This document shows positions 25,640 to 34,550 of a stretch of DNA of 38,314 bases, piece by piece. The stretch's first letter is position 1. The number at the start of each line of letters is the position of its first letter. Source of the DNA: Planctomycetaceae bacterium. Lineage in GTDB: Bacteria; Planctomycetota; Planctomycetia; Planctomycetales; Planctomycetaceae. The DNA lies in assembly GCA_029259845.1 (NCBI GenBank), contig JAJDEI010000263.1:1-38314 (forward strand), in the 5' to 3' direction. The translations under genes were made by a program, and so were the position numbers. Under the pieces are notes generated by a model. The model saw nothing but the letters and a program-made list of their open reading frames with translations, searched no databases and was not told the DNA's origin.

Positions 25640-25992
25640 GTGTCCGACTTCACGTCCCGGTTTCAGAGTGGCTGGGGCGAGATTCGGGTCGAGCAATTGT
25701 CGAAAGCGTTTCGAGTCTGGGGCGATGGACGCGTTCTCTGAACCGTACACAGCCCCAGAAAACGAGCGCGAGAGACCATCCATGCGTCGAATCGCCCCAG
25801 CCACCCTCCTGCGGGAACGTCCCTCGAACGCGTTCCCCCGTTTGCCCCAGCCGGGATGTTGTTTCCGTCCGTTCCGAAGAAGACCGTATCTGGTGTTCGA
25901 GTTGTGGGCAGCCTGCCGTTTGGGGAAGCGTTTTCAGCGTAGGGTCAGGCATCTCAGCGATTACAGGTGACGACGAGGATCGAGGATCGGGA
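25640..25992. other. Intergenic region with foldback element
   Basis: It contains copy B of the GTGGCTGGGGC foldback family (25668-25804) and about 190 bases up to the PSCyt1 gene. The latter should hold that gene's promoter; none could be named. No gene is seen. Confidence 0.5.
25668..25804. repeat. 137-bp GTGGCTGGGGC foldback element (copy B)
   Basis: It runs from GTGGCTGGGGCGA to TCGCCCCAGCCAC, a perfect 13-bp inverted end. Inside, TCTGGGGCGATGG and GCCCCAGA form a second pairing. The interior is much less similar to copies A and C, but the ends and length agree. Confidence 0.72.
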
Positions 25993-28473
25993 ATGAAGAA
26001 CGCTAAGCACATCCTTCGCCCCTGGGCCATGTTCGCATGCATGGGCTTGATGTTGCCGTTGCTGCACGCGGACGCCCCGCTCTCGGAGAAGCAGATCGCG
26101 TTTTTTGAGAAGCGCGTTCGGCCGGTGCTGGTCGAGCATTGCTACGAATGCCATTCGGAAGGTGCCGACAAGCTCAAGGGGGGGCTGCGTGTCGACGACA
26201 GCGAGTCGCTGCGACTTGGCGGGGAGAGTGGGCCGGCGATTGTTCCGGGCGATGTCGAGCAAAGCCTGCTCATCGACGCGGTTCGCTACGAATCGTTGGA
26301 GATGCCCCCCGAAGGCAAGTTGCCGAATGCGGTGATTGCGGATCTGATCCGCTGGGTCGAGATGGGAGCGCCGGACCCCCGGGTGGGGAAACCGGCGTCT
26401 TCGCCGAAAACGGCGGTCGTCGACGGACGGTCGCATTGGGCCTTTCAGCCGGTCGAGTTGCGCCAGCGCCCGGACGTCAAGGACCGCTCGTGGCCGCTGG
26501 CTGAAGCGGACTTCTTCATCCTCAGCCGGCTGGAGCACGAAGGGCTGACGCCGGCGGAGGACGCGGATCGCTACACGTGGCTGCGTCGGGTCAGTTTTGA
26601 CCTCACCGGGCTGCCGCCGACGGCTGACGTCATCCGAAGTTTTCAAGAAGACACCTCGCCGCAGGCGGAGACGATCGTTGTCGACCGGCTCCTCGGATCG
26701 CGCGCCTTCGGGGAACGTTGGGCGCGGCACTGGCTGGACCTCGTCGGCTACGCGGACCAGATTGGGACGTCGAACAATGTCTTTGCGGAGCACGCCTGGA
26801 GATATCGCGACTATGTCATCAATGCCTTCAACGCCGACAAACCGTTTGACCGCTTCGTTCGGGAACAGATTGCGGGCGACCTGCTGCCGTACGGCTCGGC
26901 GATCGAGCAAGCGGAGAATCTCACGGCGACCGGGTTCCTCGTGCTCGGCGACGTTGATATCGTCGAAGCCGACAAAGCCAAATTGCACGTCGATATCATT
27001 GATCAGCAGGTGGCCAAAGTCGGCAAAGCGTTTCTGGGAATGACGCTCGGTTGTGCGCGGTGTCACGATCACAAGTTCGACCCGATCCCACAACGCGACT
27101 ACTACGCAATGGCCGGCTTCTTTCACAGCACGGAGTCGATCTACAAAACCGACCGTGGCGTCTGGAGCGATGTGACGGCCGTCGGTCTCCCCGAAACGGA
27201 ACCCCAGCAAGCCGCGCGGGCCGAACGAGCGGTCCGCCATACCGCACGGCTCGCTGCTCTCAACGAAGAGCGGACCCAGGCAACCGCTCGCAAGAGCGCG
27301 CTTGACGAGTTGCTCAAGAACGAAAACGCACCGGAGGGGGAGACAGCCTCACGCGACGAACTGATGAAGGAGCGGGACCAACTCGCCGGTCGGATCGGCA
27401 CGTTGGACCGGCAAATTGTACACGCAGAATTCTTCGCTCCGACCGTTCCACAGGCATACGGGGTCCGAGACGTTGCGCAGCCGACCGACATGCAGATCAC
27501 CATTCGGGGGAACCCGCACATTCTGGGAGACGTCGTGCCCCGCGGCGTGCTGCAGGCGGCATCAGCCACTCTGCCAGATATTCCAAAGTCGGAAAGCGGG
27601 CGGCTGCAGTTGGCGGATTGGATCGCGAACCCCGACAATCCTCTCACTCCGCGCGTGACGGTGAACCGCATCTGGCAGAAGCTGTTCGGCGAAGGGCTCG
27701 CGCGATCGGTCGATTACCTTGGCCTCCGTGGAGAGCGGCCCTCCCATCCCGCACTGTTGGATCATCTTGCCGCGCAGTTTATGCGGGACGGTTGGTCGCA
27801 GAAGCAACTCATCCGCTCGCTGGTGCTGAGCCGCGCGTACCGCATGAGCAGCAGGCCCAACGAACGGGCACGCGCCGCCGATCCCGACAACCGTCTGCTC
27901 TCCCGAATGAATCCTCGTCGTCTGGACGCCGAGGCGTTGCGCGATGCGCTGCTCGCCGTCAGCGGCCAGCTTCAGCAGTCTGCCGGCGGTCCCGCGCTGC
28001 CGCTGGAGTTCCCGGAGAACGTCGCCAACATCGATCCCAAGAACGTGAATCCCCCGTCATTCAGCCTTGCCAAGTGGCGGCCGGAGCAGGCGTTCCAGCG
28101 AACCGTTTATCTTCCCGTCATCCGTTCCCGTCCGCAGCCCGGACCGGCCGAACTGCGCAACGTCTTCGACTTCACGCAGCCGGCCCAATTCGCCGGCCAG
28201 CGTCCGACGACGGCAGTGCCCACGCAGGCTCTTTTCCTGATGAACAGCCCCGTCATGAAACAGCATGCCCTCGCCTTGTCCCGGCGGATCATGCAGGAAG
28301 CAAGCGACAACGAATCGCGGCTCCAGGTGCTCTGGCTGCGTGCGCTCAATCGGCCCATCACCGGGCAAGAGGCACAGGAGGCGGAGGTTTTTCTGACGGA
28401 CGATGGCGAGGACGGCTGGATTGAGTTATGCCACGCGGTGCTCGCGTCGAATGAATTCCTGATGCGGCTTTAA
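25993..28473 (+). CDS. PSCyt1-DUF1549-DUF1553 planctomycetal cytochrome-like protein
   Basis: This 826-residue exported protein combines an N-terminal planctomycete cytochrome-type domain (CYECH at C50-C53-H54), DUF1549 (about 160-365, with a second CxxCH at C354-C357-H358) and C-terminal DUF1553 (about 540-790). A signal peptide (residues 1-26) leads. The CxxCH motifs suggest covalent haem. A coiled, charged stretch (about 405-475) joins the middle domains. The family is abundant in planctomycetes and usually paired with DUF1501, as here. Roles in periplasmic redox or polysaccharide metabolism have been proposed but are unproven. Its TAA is followed at once by the open frame of the DUF1501 gene, so the two are surely one operon. 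Confidence 0.95.
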   Translation: MKNAKHILRPWAMFACMGLMLPLLHADAPLSEKQIAFFEKRVRPVLVEHCYECHSEGADKLKGGLRVDDSESLRLGGESGPAIVPGDVEQSLLIDAVRYESLEMPPEGKLPNAVIADLIRWVEMGAPDPRVGKPASSPKTAVVDGRSHWAFQPVELRQRPDVKDRSWPLAEADFFILSRLEHEGLTPAEDADRYTWLRRVSFDLTGLPPTADVIRSFQEDTSPQAETIVVDRLLGSRAFGERWARHWLDLVGYADQIGTSNNVFAEHAWRYRDYVINAFNADKPFDRFVREQIAGDLLPYGSAIEQAENLTATGFLVLGDVDIVEADKAKLHVDIIDQQVAKVGKAFLGMTLGCARCHDHKFDPIPQRDYYAMAGFFHSTESIYKTDRGVWSDVTAVGLPETEPQQAARAERAVRHTARLAALNEERTQATARKSALDELLKNENAPEGETASRDELMKERDQLAGRIGTLDRQIVHAEFFAPTVPQAYGVRDVAQPTDMQITIRGNPHILGDVVPRGVLQAASATLPDIPKSESGRLQLADWIANPDNPLTPRVTVNRIWQKLFGEGLARSVDYLGLRGERPSHPALLDHLAAQFMRDGWSQKQLIRSLVLSRAYRMSSRPNERARAADPDNRLLSRMNPRRLDAEALRDALLAVSGQLQQSAGGPALPLEFPENVANIDPKNVNPPSFSLAKWRPEQAFQRTVYLPVIRSRPQPGPAELRNVFDFTQPAQFAGQRPTTAVPTQALFLMNSPVMKQHALALSRRIMQEASDNESRLQVLWLRALNRPITGQEAQEAEVFLTDDGEDGWIELCHAVLASNEFLMRL

Positions 28474-28485
28474 ATGAGGTCAACG

Positions 28486-29910
28486 ATGAATCAAACCCCT
28501 CCCCCAGGCTGCGGCAATCGCCGTCAATGGCTGCAAACAACAGCCTGCGGTTTTGGCAGCATGGCGTTGCACAGCTTGGCGGCGCGCGTCGCCCAGGCCG
28601 CCGGCGGACCGTTGGCTCCACGTGCGCCGCACCATGTCGCCCGCGCCAAACGGGTGATCTTCCTGTTCATGGCCGGCGGACCGTCGCAGGCGGACTTGTT
28701 CGACCCCAAGCCGCTGATCGCCGCCAAACACGGCCAAACCGTTTTGGCTCCTGTCGATGACTCACAGCTCCGCGTGGGGGTCGACAAGTTTCTGGCGATG
28801 GGGCCGGCGGCTCCCGTTCGCCCGCGGGGCGAATCGGGGATGATGATTACCGACCTGATGCCGCACCTGGCGAGTGTCGCGGACGACCTGTGCCTGCTGC
28901 GGGCAATGTCCACGGACAACAAGGCTCATGCCCCGGCAGCCCTGCAGTTCCACACCGGCAAGCCGGCCGAATCGCTCCCGTCGATGGGGTCGTGGGTCAG
29001 CTATGGACTGGGAACGGAGAACGAAAACCTGCCCAGCTTCATGACGATCCATCCGCCCGACGACGTTCGCAACTACGGGTCGTCATTTCTTCCGGCGGCT
29101 CATCAGGGGACGCCGCTCACCGTTCCCAAGGACGGCCGGGCGTCCGCGATCAAGTATCTGCAAGATCCTGAGACCGCCGCGCCCGTGCAGCGTCGACGGC
29201 TCGACCTGCTGCAACGGATGAACCAGCGCTTGCTGGGCCGCGTCGGGACGGACGCCCAGATGGAAGGCATGATCGAATCCTTCGAACTGGCCTTCCGCAT
29301 GCAGGCGGAAACGCCGGGACTGGTCGACCTTTCCGGCGAAACGCGACAGACCCTGGACCTGTACGGCATCGGAGCCGGGCCGACCGACCGGAACGGCCGC
29401 GCCTGTCTTCTGGCCCGTCGGCTCAGCGAGGCGGGCGTGCGTTTCGTCCAGGTGACCGTGGATGGCTGGGACCATCACAGTAACATTCCCACTCTGATTC
29501 CCAAGAGCTGCGCAGGGGTCGACCAACCGATCGCAGGCTTGATCAAAGACCTCAAACGCCGCGGCCTGCTGGAAGAAACACTCGTCCTGTGGTCGGGCGA
29601 GTTCGGCCGTTCGCAATGGAGCCAGGACCTTTCGGGCACCTCACCGATTGAGAAGCACGGACGAGAGCATCAGCCGGAAAGTTTCTGCAGTTGGATGGCG
29701 GGCGGCGGCGTCAAGCCGGGCATGACCTACGGTGCCACGGACGACTTCGGCTACCGGCCCATCGAAGGCAAAGTCCATCTTCACGACCTGCACGCCACGA
29801 TGCTGCACCTCCTGGGACTGGACCACGAGCAACTGACGTACCGCCACGCCGGCCGCGACTTCCGCCTCACCGACGTCTTCGGCAACGTGGTCCACAACAT
29901 CCTCGCCTGA
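28486..29910 (+). CDS. DUF1501 family protein, Tat-exported, operon partner of DUF1553
   Basis: This 474-residue protein is the partner of the preceding gene. The frame is open from ATG 28474, directly after the upstream stop, but ATG 28486 is preferred because GAGG stands about six bases before it. A twin-arginine signal (NRRQWLQTTACGFGSMALHS) starts the protein. Conserved family sites are FLFMAGGPSQADLFDPKP, DGWDHHSNI, SGEFGRSQ and GREHQPESFCSWMAGGG, with DLHATMLHLLGLD near the end. It is similar throughout to the DUF1501 protein at 239-1675. The fold resembles alkaline phosphatase/sulfatase; the function is unknown. Confidence 0.94.
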   Translation: MNQTPPPGCGNRRQWLQTTACGFGSMALHSLAARVAQAAGGPLAPRAPHHVARAKRVIFLFMAGGPSQADLFDPKPLIAAKHGQTVLAPVDDSQLRVGVDKFLAMGPAAPVRPRGESGMMITDLMPHLASVADDLCLLRAMSTDNKAHAPAALQFHTGKPAESLPSMGSWVSYGLGTENENLPSFMTIHPPDDVRNYGSSFLPAAHQGTPLTVPKDGRASAIKYLQDPETAAPVQRRRLDLLQRMNQRLLGRVGTDAQMEGMIESFELAFRMQAETPGLVDLSGETRQTLDLYGIGAGPTDRNGRACLLARRLSEAGVRFVQVTVDGWDHHSNIPTLIPKSCAGVDQPIAGLIKDLKRRGLLEETLVLWSGEFGRSQWSQDLSGTSPIEKHGREHQPESFCSWMAGGGVKPGMTYGATDDFGYRPIEGKVHLHDLHATMLHLLGLDHEQLTYRHAGRDFRLTDVFGNVVHNILA

Positions 29911-30020
29911 CAACCCGCCGGAATTCGACGTTCGTGTGCCACCGCTGCGTCAGCCATCTGGTGGGCCGTTCACAGGCCCAACGACGCTCCCGTGAATGTC
30001 AGGACGGAAGGTTGTTTACA

Positions 30021-30032
30021 GGGTCAGGCACC
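30021..30032. repeat. Single REP-like half site
   Basis: GGGTCAGGCACC occurs alone here, followed by AGTTGGCGAACG. No facing arm is found within 150 bases. It may be the remains of a pair. Confidence 0.6.
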
Positions 30033-30107
30033 AGTTGGCGAACGCTTCCTCTGATGTGCTGTGCGACTTGTTCTGTTCCCAGGGGCGTCGGGCTATCCCG
30101 CATGCTG

Positions 30108-31148
30108 TCATTGGGATCTGCCGCGGACATCCGTCAACCACAACTCTCCTTCAGATAGCTGAATCATCGCGGCGAGCACATCCCGTTGTTGGGTCTCGCC
30201 TTCGCGGTAGCGTTGCTCTGCCATCGTTATCGTGCTCTTCAGCAATCCGAGATATGACTGAATGGCTGCAATACGTTCCCCGTTCGTGGTCGCAATGCGT
30301 ACTTTGAGTTCCGCCAGTCGGCGTGACCACGGTAGCATGTCCGTCATCGGCGCTTTGCCGGACCGGCAATCTTCAATCGTCATCTTGATGAGCTGCTCGA
30401 TCATCGGGATCAGGCGTTCCTGAATGATTGCGGCATTCGAATCAGCACCGGCGTCCGCTTGCTCCACATTCCGTCGTCCCAGGAGAAACGGCGTCTCAGC
30501 CTCGATTTCCCTGAGCCGTGCCTGCCTAAAAGCAAGGCTCTTGCGGGCTTCGCTGACAAGAATCGTAGCCTGCTGACGTGTCTCGTCGGCAAGACCGTCT
30601 CTGTTTGCTGCCTGCTGCGCCGCTTCGAGCTCACGGGCCGCCGCGAACACAAACGCCTGTTCGTGGTTCCAGCGTTCGCGATAGGCAATGATCTTCTGCA
30701 CAACGGCCAGGCGGGTCCGGTCAAGTTCCGCCTCGGCCGCGATGATGTTGGCCCGTGCCGCCCGGACATCGGGATTGTGCTGCAGGGCCAGCGACAGCAT
30801 CCGGTCGAGACTCATCAGTGCATGCGCATTCTCGTGCTGCTGCGACACCAAGTGCATGCCACAGATCGGACAGTTCCCACTCTCAGCCTGATGAACCTGT
30901 GGATGCATCGAGCAGGTCCACATCCCGGCGGGCTGATCTTCTGGTTGGTCCTCCGCCGGCTTGTCCTCCGCCGGCTTGCTCTCCGCGGCCGCCTCGCCAA
31001 TTCTCTGTTCGGGACCAAGTTCCGGCTCGGAAGGCTGAGCCGGTTCCTCATCTTGGCTGCGGGCGGGACTCGCGAGAGCAACGACCACAACGAGCATGGC
31101 CGCTACGGCGAGAGAAGACGCGCGTCGATTCTGTTTCAAACGTTTCAT
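30108..31148 (-). CDS. Heavy-metal-binding domain fused to TolC-like coiled-coil protein
   Basis: This 346-residue exported protein begins with a signal peptide (residues 1-31). A Glu/Pro/Lys-rich linker leads to a short heavy-metal-binding domain (HMBD type) with C79-S-M81-H82-P83 and C93-P-I-C96-G-M98. The rest (about 110-346) is long amphipathic helix resembling the hairpins of TolC-type outer-membrane efflux proteins (LALQHNPDVRAARANIIAAEAEL). It is shorter than usual TolC proteins and has no clear barrel strands. HMBD normally sits on CusB-type adaptors or P-type ATPases, so this fusion is unusual. Its ATG overlaps the stop of the upstream gene (ATGA, 31148-31145), the last of a three-gene cassette. 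A role in sensing or exporting copper-like metals is inferred. Confidence 0.8.
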   Translation of the reverse strand: MKRLKQNRRASSLAVAAMLVVVVALASPARSQDEEPAQPSEPELGPEQRIGEAAAESKPAEDKPAEDQPEDQPAGMWTCSMHPQVHQAESGNCPICGMHLVSQQHENAHALMSLDRMLSLALQHNPDVRAARANIIAAEAELDRTRLAVVQKIIAYRERWNHEQAFVFAAARELEAAQQAANRDGLADETRQQATILVSEARKSLAFRQARLREIEAETPFLLGRRNVEQADAGADSNAAIIQERLIPMIEQLIKMTIEDCRSGKAPMTDMLPWSRRLAELKVRIATTNGERIAAIQSYLGLLKSTITMAEQRYREGETQQRDVLAAMIQLSEGELWLTDVRGRSQ

Positions 31149-31735
31149 ATTGATTCTCCCTGACTCTTGCGGAGTGTGGACTCGATGCGATCCTGCTTGA
31201 GCGACAGCAGGAGCAGATTGTCGTGGCCGGCTGCCGCCTGAAAATCCGCCTCCGAGGCCGAATCCAGCGCCAACCGGTAGTAGTGAATGGCTGACGCAAA
31301 GTCACCGCGCGCATGGCTCGCATCACCAAGATCGCGAAACAACTCGTAGAGAGCCTTCCGGGGATTCGGCGCATTCTGAGCCGATGAGTCTGCGACGATC
31401 GCGTCGACGGGCCGCTCGTTTTGCAGCCGAGCACGGTCGTCGCTTGCCGAAACGGGTGCCGCTCTCGGCGACGGCTCCTTCAGTGTTTTGGCAACCGGCG
31501 TTGCGGCGTTCGTGATCGTCTGCGTCGAAACTGTCGGCAGGCAAAGCCACATCGTCAACATGCCGCCGAGATAACAGCCGGCAAGCCCTGCCGCGACGAA
31601 CTTCTGTCGCCGTCGCTTTTGCCGTAGTGCAGCAGCCCGCAGCACCCACTCCGCCAAATCGGGTGCTGGTTCCGGCGGCAGCAGGTCCAATTGACCGGCC
31701 GATCGGAGCAGCGATTCCAATCTCTCGTCATTCAT
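31145..31735 (-). CDS. Membrane protein, probable anti-sigma partner
   Basis: This 196-residue protein has a short cytoplasmic helix region (1-45, starting MNDERLESLLRSAGQ), one membrane segment (about 46-67, FVAAGLAGCYLGGMLTMWLCLP) and an outer part with a TPR-like helix pair near the end (ELFRDLGDASHARGDFASAIHYYRLAL). The layout of a cytoplasmic helical part, one membrane helix and an outer sensing part fits membrane anti-sigma factors, though no zinc-binding motif is present. Its ATG overlaps the sigma gene stop as ATGA (31735-31732), and its stop overlaps the next start in the same way. Anti-sigma function is inferred from context. Confidence 0.75.
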   Translation of the reverse strand: MNDERLESLLRSAGQLDLLPPEPAPDLAEWVLRAAALRQKRRRQKFVAAGLAGCYLGGMLTMWLCLPTVSTQTITNAATPVAKTLKEPSPRAAPVSASDDRARLQNERPVDAIVADSSAQNAPNPRKALYELFRDLGDASHARGDFASAIHYYRLALDSASEADFQAAAGHDNLLLLSLKQDRIESTLRKSQGESI

Positions 31736-32421
31736 CTTTCGTTCTTTTCGGCTCTTTGGCTGAGGATCGAACACAGCATCCGACGGGCACGGCTCAGGCG
31801 CGCATCAACCGTATTGGGTCTGAGATTCAGAACTGTGGATATCTCAGCCACACTCATTTGCTCGAAGTAGTACAGCACGACCGGCTCGCGATACGTCGGC
31901 GGCAATCTGCGGACCGCCAATCGAACCTCTTCTATCTCATCCTCGGCGCTTTCGTGCCGGTTTATGGGGCGGGGACTGAGTTCGCGTTTCACAAGCTGAG
32001 TCAGCCACCGTCTTCGGGCAGCCCGCCGACCGTGAGTCCGGCACTTGTTGACGGCGATCGCCGTGGCCCATGTCCCGAAACTCGCCTCGCCCCGGAAACT
32101 CGATCGGTTCTCGAATACGGAAACAAAGACTTCCTGCGAGACATCCTCAGCATCATCCGGTGACTCCAGAAGCCGTAAGATCAGCCTCATCAGTCGCAAC
32201 TGGTGTCGCGCCACGAGTTCTCCGAACGCGGCGGTATCCCCTTCCCGGAACCTTGCAACGACTTCCGCATCGCCGTCGGCACTGGAACGGGGCATACAAT
32301 CGCTTGCTTTGGCGGAAACCTGATCTGTCGCACGCACGATTAGACACGAGTCCGGATCCAAACCTGACAAGCAATCTGAGAAAAGTCGGATCTGCCCCAT
32401 CGTGGTTTTCCGGACTGGCAT
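31732..32421 (-). CDS. ECF-type RNA polymerase sigma factor
   Basis: This 229-residue sigma-70 family protein of the ECF type directs RNA polymerase to a small set of promoters. Region 2 is seen as FGELVARHQLRLMRLILRLL and DDAEDVSQEVFVSVF; region 4 as RLPPTYREPVVLYYFEQMS and AEISTVLNLRPNTVDARLSR, with the helix-turn-helix. The start at 32421 has AGGGGGG three bases upstream, so the first 50 residues before the sigma core may be a real extension; an in-frame ATG at 32295 lacks such a site. It heads the cassette with the membrane protein and the metal-binding protein. The glycosidase-like gene ends 45 bases upstream on the same strand. Confidence 0.93.
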   Translation of the reverse strand: MPVRKTTMGQIRLFSDCLSGLDPDSCLIVRATDQVSAKASDCMPRSSADGDAEVVARFREGDTAAFGELVARHQLRLMRLILRLLESPDDAEDVSQEVFVSVFENRSSFRGEASFGTWATAIAVNKCRTHGRRAARRRWLTQLVKRELSPRPINRHESAEDEIEEVRLAVRRLPPTYREPVVLYYFEQMSVAEISTVLNLRPNTVDARLSRARRMLCSILSQRAEKNER

Positions 32422-32466
32422 CTGCCCCCCTGTTGGGTGCCACTGCGCACTCAGTGGAATGACCGG

Positions 32467-33954
32467 TCAGCGAAGTTGCTGCTCGCCGAACTGAAAGCCG
32501 AACACGTCGGCGTTCCGCAGCTCAACCCGGAGCCGAATTGCACGGGACGACCATAACGCGACGTCGGGACCGTCGGCCCAGGTGACGGCCCAGGAGGCGT
32601 CGTCCTGTGTGAGGGGCTGGCAATCGGCGATGGCGCGTCCCGGAAGCGCCCGCCCTGCGGCGTCTGTCAGCCCGACACGGACGCTGCCTCCCGCGCGGGG
32701 GCGTGCATTCAGGATGAGCCGCTCGCCGACGTATTGCATCGGCGGCGTCTCGAAGGAGCCGTCGCCCGGTGCTGTGACAGAAACCAGGCGGTCCCGTTTC
32801 GCCACAGCGCGGCTGAAAACGCGTCGGTTCTCCGGCTGCGCGAGCGTCTCCAGGCTGACCTCTTCATGCTTGAGCGTCGACCCGCTGAAGTAGAACCACA
32901 ACTCGTCGCCCACTTCGCAACAGCCGTTGGCCATGTACAGCGTGCCGCCGTCAAAACCGTCGGGCGGTCCGAGGGGGATGAAGGGCGTGTTGCGATCGGG
33001 CCATGTCCACTGCTCTGTATTGCGACTAACCGCCATGCGGATGTCCAGCGTGTCCGCACGGTGGCGGAACAGGCTGGGAAACATCAAATACAGTCCAGAC
33101 GTGCCGGGGTAGGGAATGCAGGCCGGGTTGTAAAGGTCGCTGTCGGGGGGATGCTTCTCGTCGGTTTGCAAAACGGTCGCCAACGGCTCAAAGTGGTCGA
33201 ACCGTTCGCTGACCGATCGCCCCACCGCCCGTCCTTGGCCGGAGGTGCGCCCGAACAGTGCGTACTTTTGTTGCGCCGCATCCCAGAAGCCGGAATACTG
33301 GCTGTCGGCGAAGACGGGACAGATCGGCTGCGGGAGCCGCGTCCAATTCAGCCCATCCGGCGACGTCATCCCGGCAACGTAGTAGGGCCGCTCGCCGATG
33401 CCCTGAAACAGGCCCTGAGACACGCATTTGTACCGGGCACGCGGCGGTGCAGACGGGTCGAGGAACACGCCGCTGCCATGCACCCGCGACCGGAAATTGC
33501 CCTCGCCAATCTGCCGAAACAGGATGTTGTTCTCCCGGCTGCCCTGATACGAGAACAGGCCCAGCTTCGGTTTGGTCCAATGAATGCCGTCGTCCGATTC
33601 CGCATAGCAGAAGGATGTATCGTCCGCGGTCGGCCAGCCGTCGACGTCATAGCATTCGTACCACATGCGGAAGCGGTCGCCGTCCCGCAACACGCTGAAC
33701 CAGTTGAGCGTGGCACTCTCCCACGGATGCTCGGACACGACGAGCCGTTCGCCGGTTTTTCGCGGCGGATGCAGCTTGAGCCGGACGTCACTGGACTTCG
33801 CGATCAACTCCTGATCGACAAGCAGCACCTTGTCGGAACCGACCGCGCGAACAGAACCGTTCGCCGACGAGCCTTCCGCGCGCGGTCGCGAAAACATCCC
33901 CGCCGCCGCTGCACCTCCAAGCATCTTCATGAACCGACGTCGGCTGACAGGCAT
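32467..33954 (-). CDS. Beta-propeller glycosidase-like protein (GH32/GH43-like), Tat-exported
   Basis: This 495-residue protein has a twin-arginine signal (SRRRFMKMLGGAAAAGMFS, residues 4-22) and a core with repeated propeller-like blades. Typical motifs are WYECYDVDG, CYAESDDGIHWTKPKLG, GMTSPDGLNWTRLP and RMAVSRNTEQWTWPDR. These resemble the five-bladed propellers of GH32, GH43 and related planctomycetal proteins of unknown specificity. The last 100 residues form an extra domain. GAGGAG stands six bases before the ATG, one of the best ribosome sites in the window. Sugar cleavage is a family-based guess, as the acidic catalytic residues could not be assigned with confidence. Confidence 0.78.
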   Translation of the reverse strand: MPVSRRRFMKMLGGAAAAGMFSRPRAEGSSANGSVRAVGSDKVLLVDQELIAKSSDVRLKLHPPRKTGERLVVSEHPWESATLNWFSVLRDGDRFRMWYECYDVDGWPTADDTSFCYAESDDGIHWTKPKLGLFSYQGSRENNILFRQIGEGNFRSRVHGSGVFLDPSAPPRARYKCVSQGLFQGIGERPYYVAGMTSPDGLNWTRLPQPICPVFADSQYSGFWDAAQQKYALFGRTSGQGRAVGRSVSERFDHFEPLATVLQTDEKHPPDSDLYNPACIPYPGTSGLYLMFPSLFRHRADTLDIRMAVSRNTEQWTWPDRNTPFIPLGPPDGFDGGTLYMANGCCEVGDELWFYFSGSTLKHEEVSLETLAQPENRRVFSRAVAKRDRLVSVTAPGDGSFETPPMQYVGERLILNARPRAGGSVRVGLTDAAGRALPGRAIADCQPLTQDDASWAVTWADGPDVALWSSRAIRLRVELRNADVFGFQFGEQQLR

Positions 33955-34099
33955 CGCGTCTCCTCAAGTAATACCAAACACTCACCGCGCAACGGTGATG
34001 TCACTCCGCGCAAACAAGGACGATCGTATCATTTCATGCGACTGAAGTCGCAAACCCAGACCGCGATGCCGTGAAAGTGAACGACGACGAGTGAAAAAA

Positions 34100-34188
34100 G
34101 AATCACCGCAGAGTACGCGGAGAAACGCAGAGACTCTTGCTGAGACAGTTGTTCCTCTGCGTCTCTCTGCGTTCTCTGCGGTGATTTC
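34100..34188. repeat. CGCAGAG foldback repeat
   Basis: The left arm from 34100 (GAATCACCGCAGAG, continuing to 34132) is inverted at 34155-34188 (ending CTCTGCGGTGATTTC). Inside the arms ACGCAGAG is itself repeated. It is a GC-balanced repeat of a type common in planctomycete genomes (recollection, not checked). Confidence 0.75.
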
Positions 34189-34285
34189 TTCCAGAGAATT
34201 GCCCTTCGAGCCGTGTGGTCTGTCTCGCCAATGTCGTAATTTCTCCAGAAACTGAAGGTCGGGTGCATCCGCTCACTGGTGGGGG

Positions 34286-34424
34286 GGTGGCTGGGGCGAT
34301 CTGACACCGACGATGAGTCAGCCGCTCGGAACTCTGGGGCTGTGGACCGTGAACGAGCCACGTGACGGCCCCAGTGCTCCGTCTCAGGACGCGTTTCCGC
34401 TGCCTCAACGGCGCCCCAGCCACC
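34286..34424. repeat. 139-bp GTGGCTGGGGC foldback element (copy C)
   Basis: It runs from GGTGGCTGGGGCGAT to GCGCCCCAGCCACC and aligns without gaps to copy A. Here a further outer pairing is visible: GGGTGCATCC at 34261-34270 with GGATACACCC in the right flank (about 34453-34462). Confidence 0.76.
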
Positions 34425-34550
34425 CTGAAATGAGCGAGCCCCACCATCGAACGGATACACCCCTGAAGGTCCGTCTTGCCGGGAGGGCGAGGCTCCGGAT
34501 AGGCTCACAGAACTCTGACTCGGAGAAGTAAGACGAACTTCTCGACAGCT

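Larger units (their letters stand above)
33955..34550. other. Intergenic region with foldback repeats
   Basis: It separates the glycosidase-like gene (start 33954) from the end of the E2 gene (34551), both minus strand. It holds a long foldback at 34100-34188 and copy C of the 139-bp family at 34286-34424, whose arms extend to 34261-34463. A half copy of GGGAGGGCGAGGCTC is near 34482-34496. No gene is credible. Confidence 0.55.

Noticed and set aside
25954-27240. 428-codon minus-strand open frame
   Set aside because: It is antisense to the PSCyt1-DUF1549 part of a clear gene with CxxCH motifs.
32734-34074. 446-codon plus-strand open frame
   Set aside because: It is antisense to the beta-propeller gene, which has a Tat signal and strong ribosome site.
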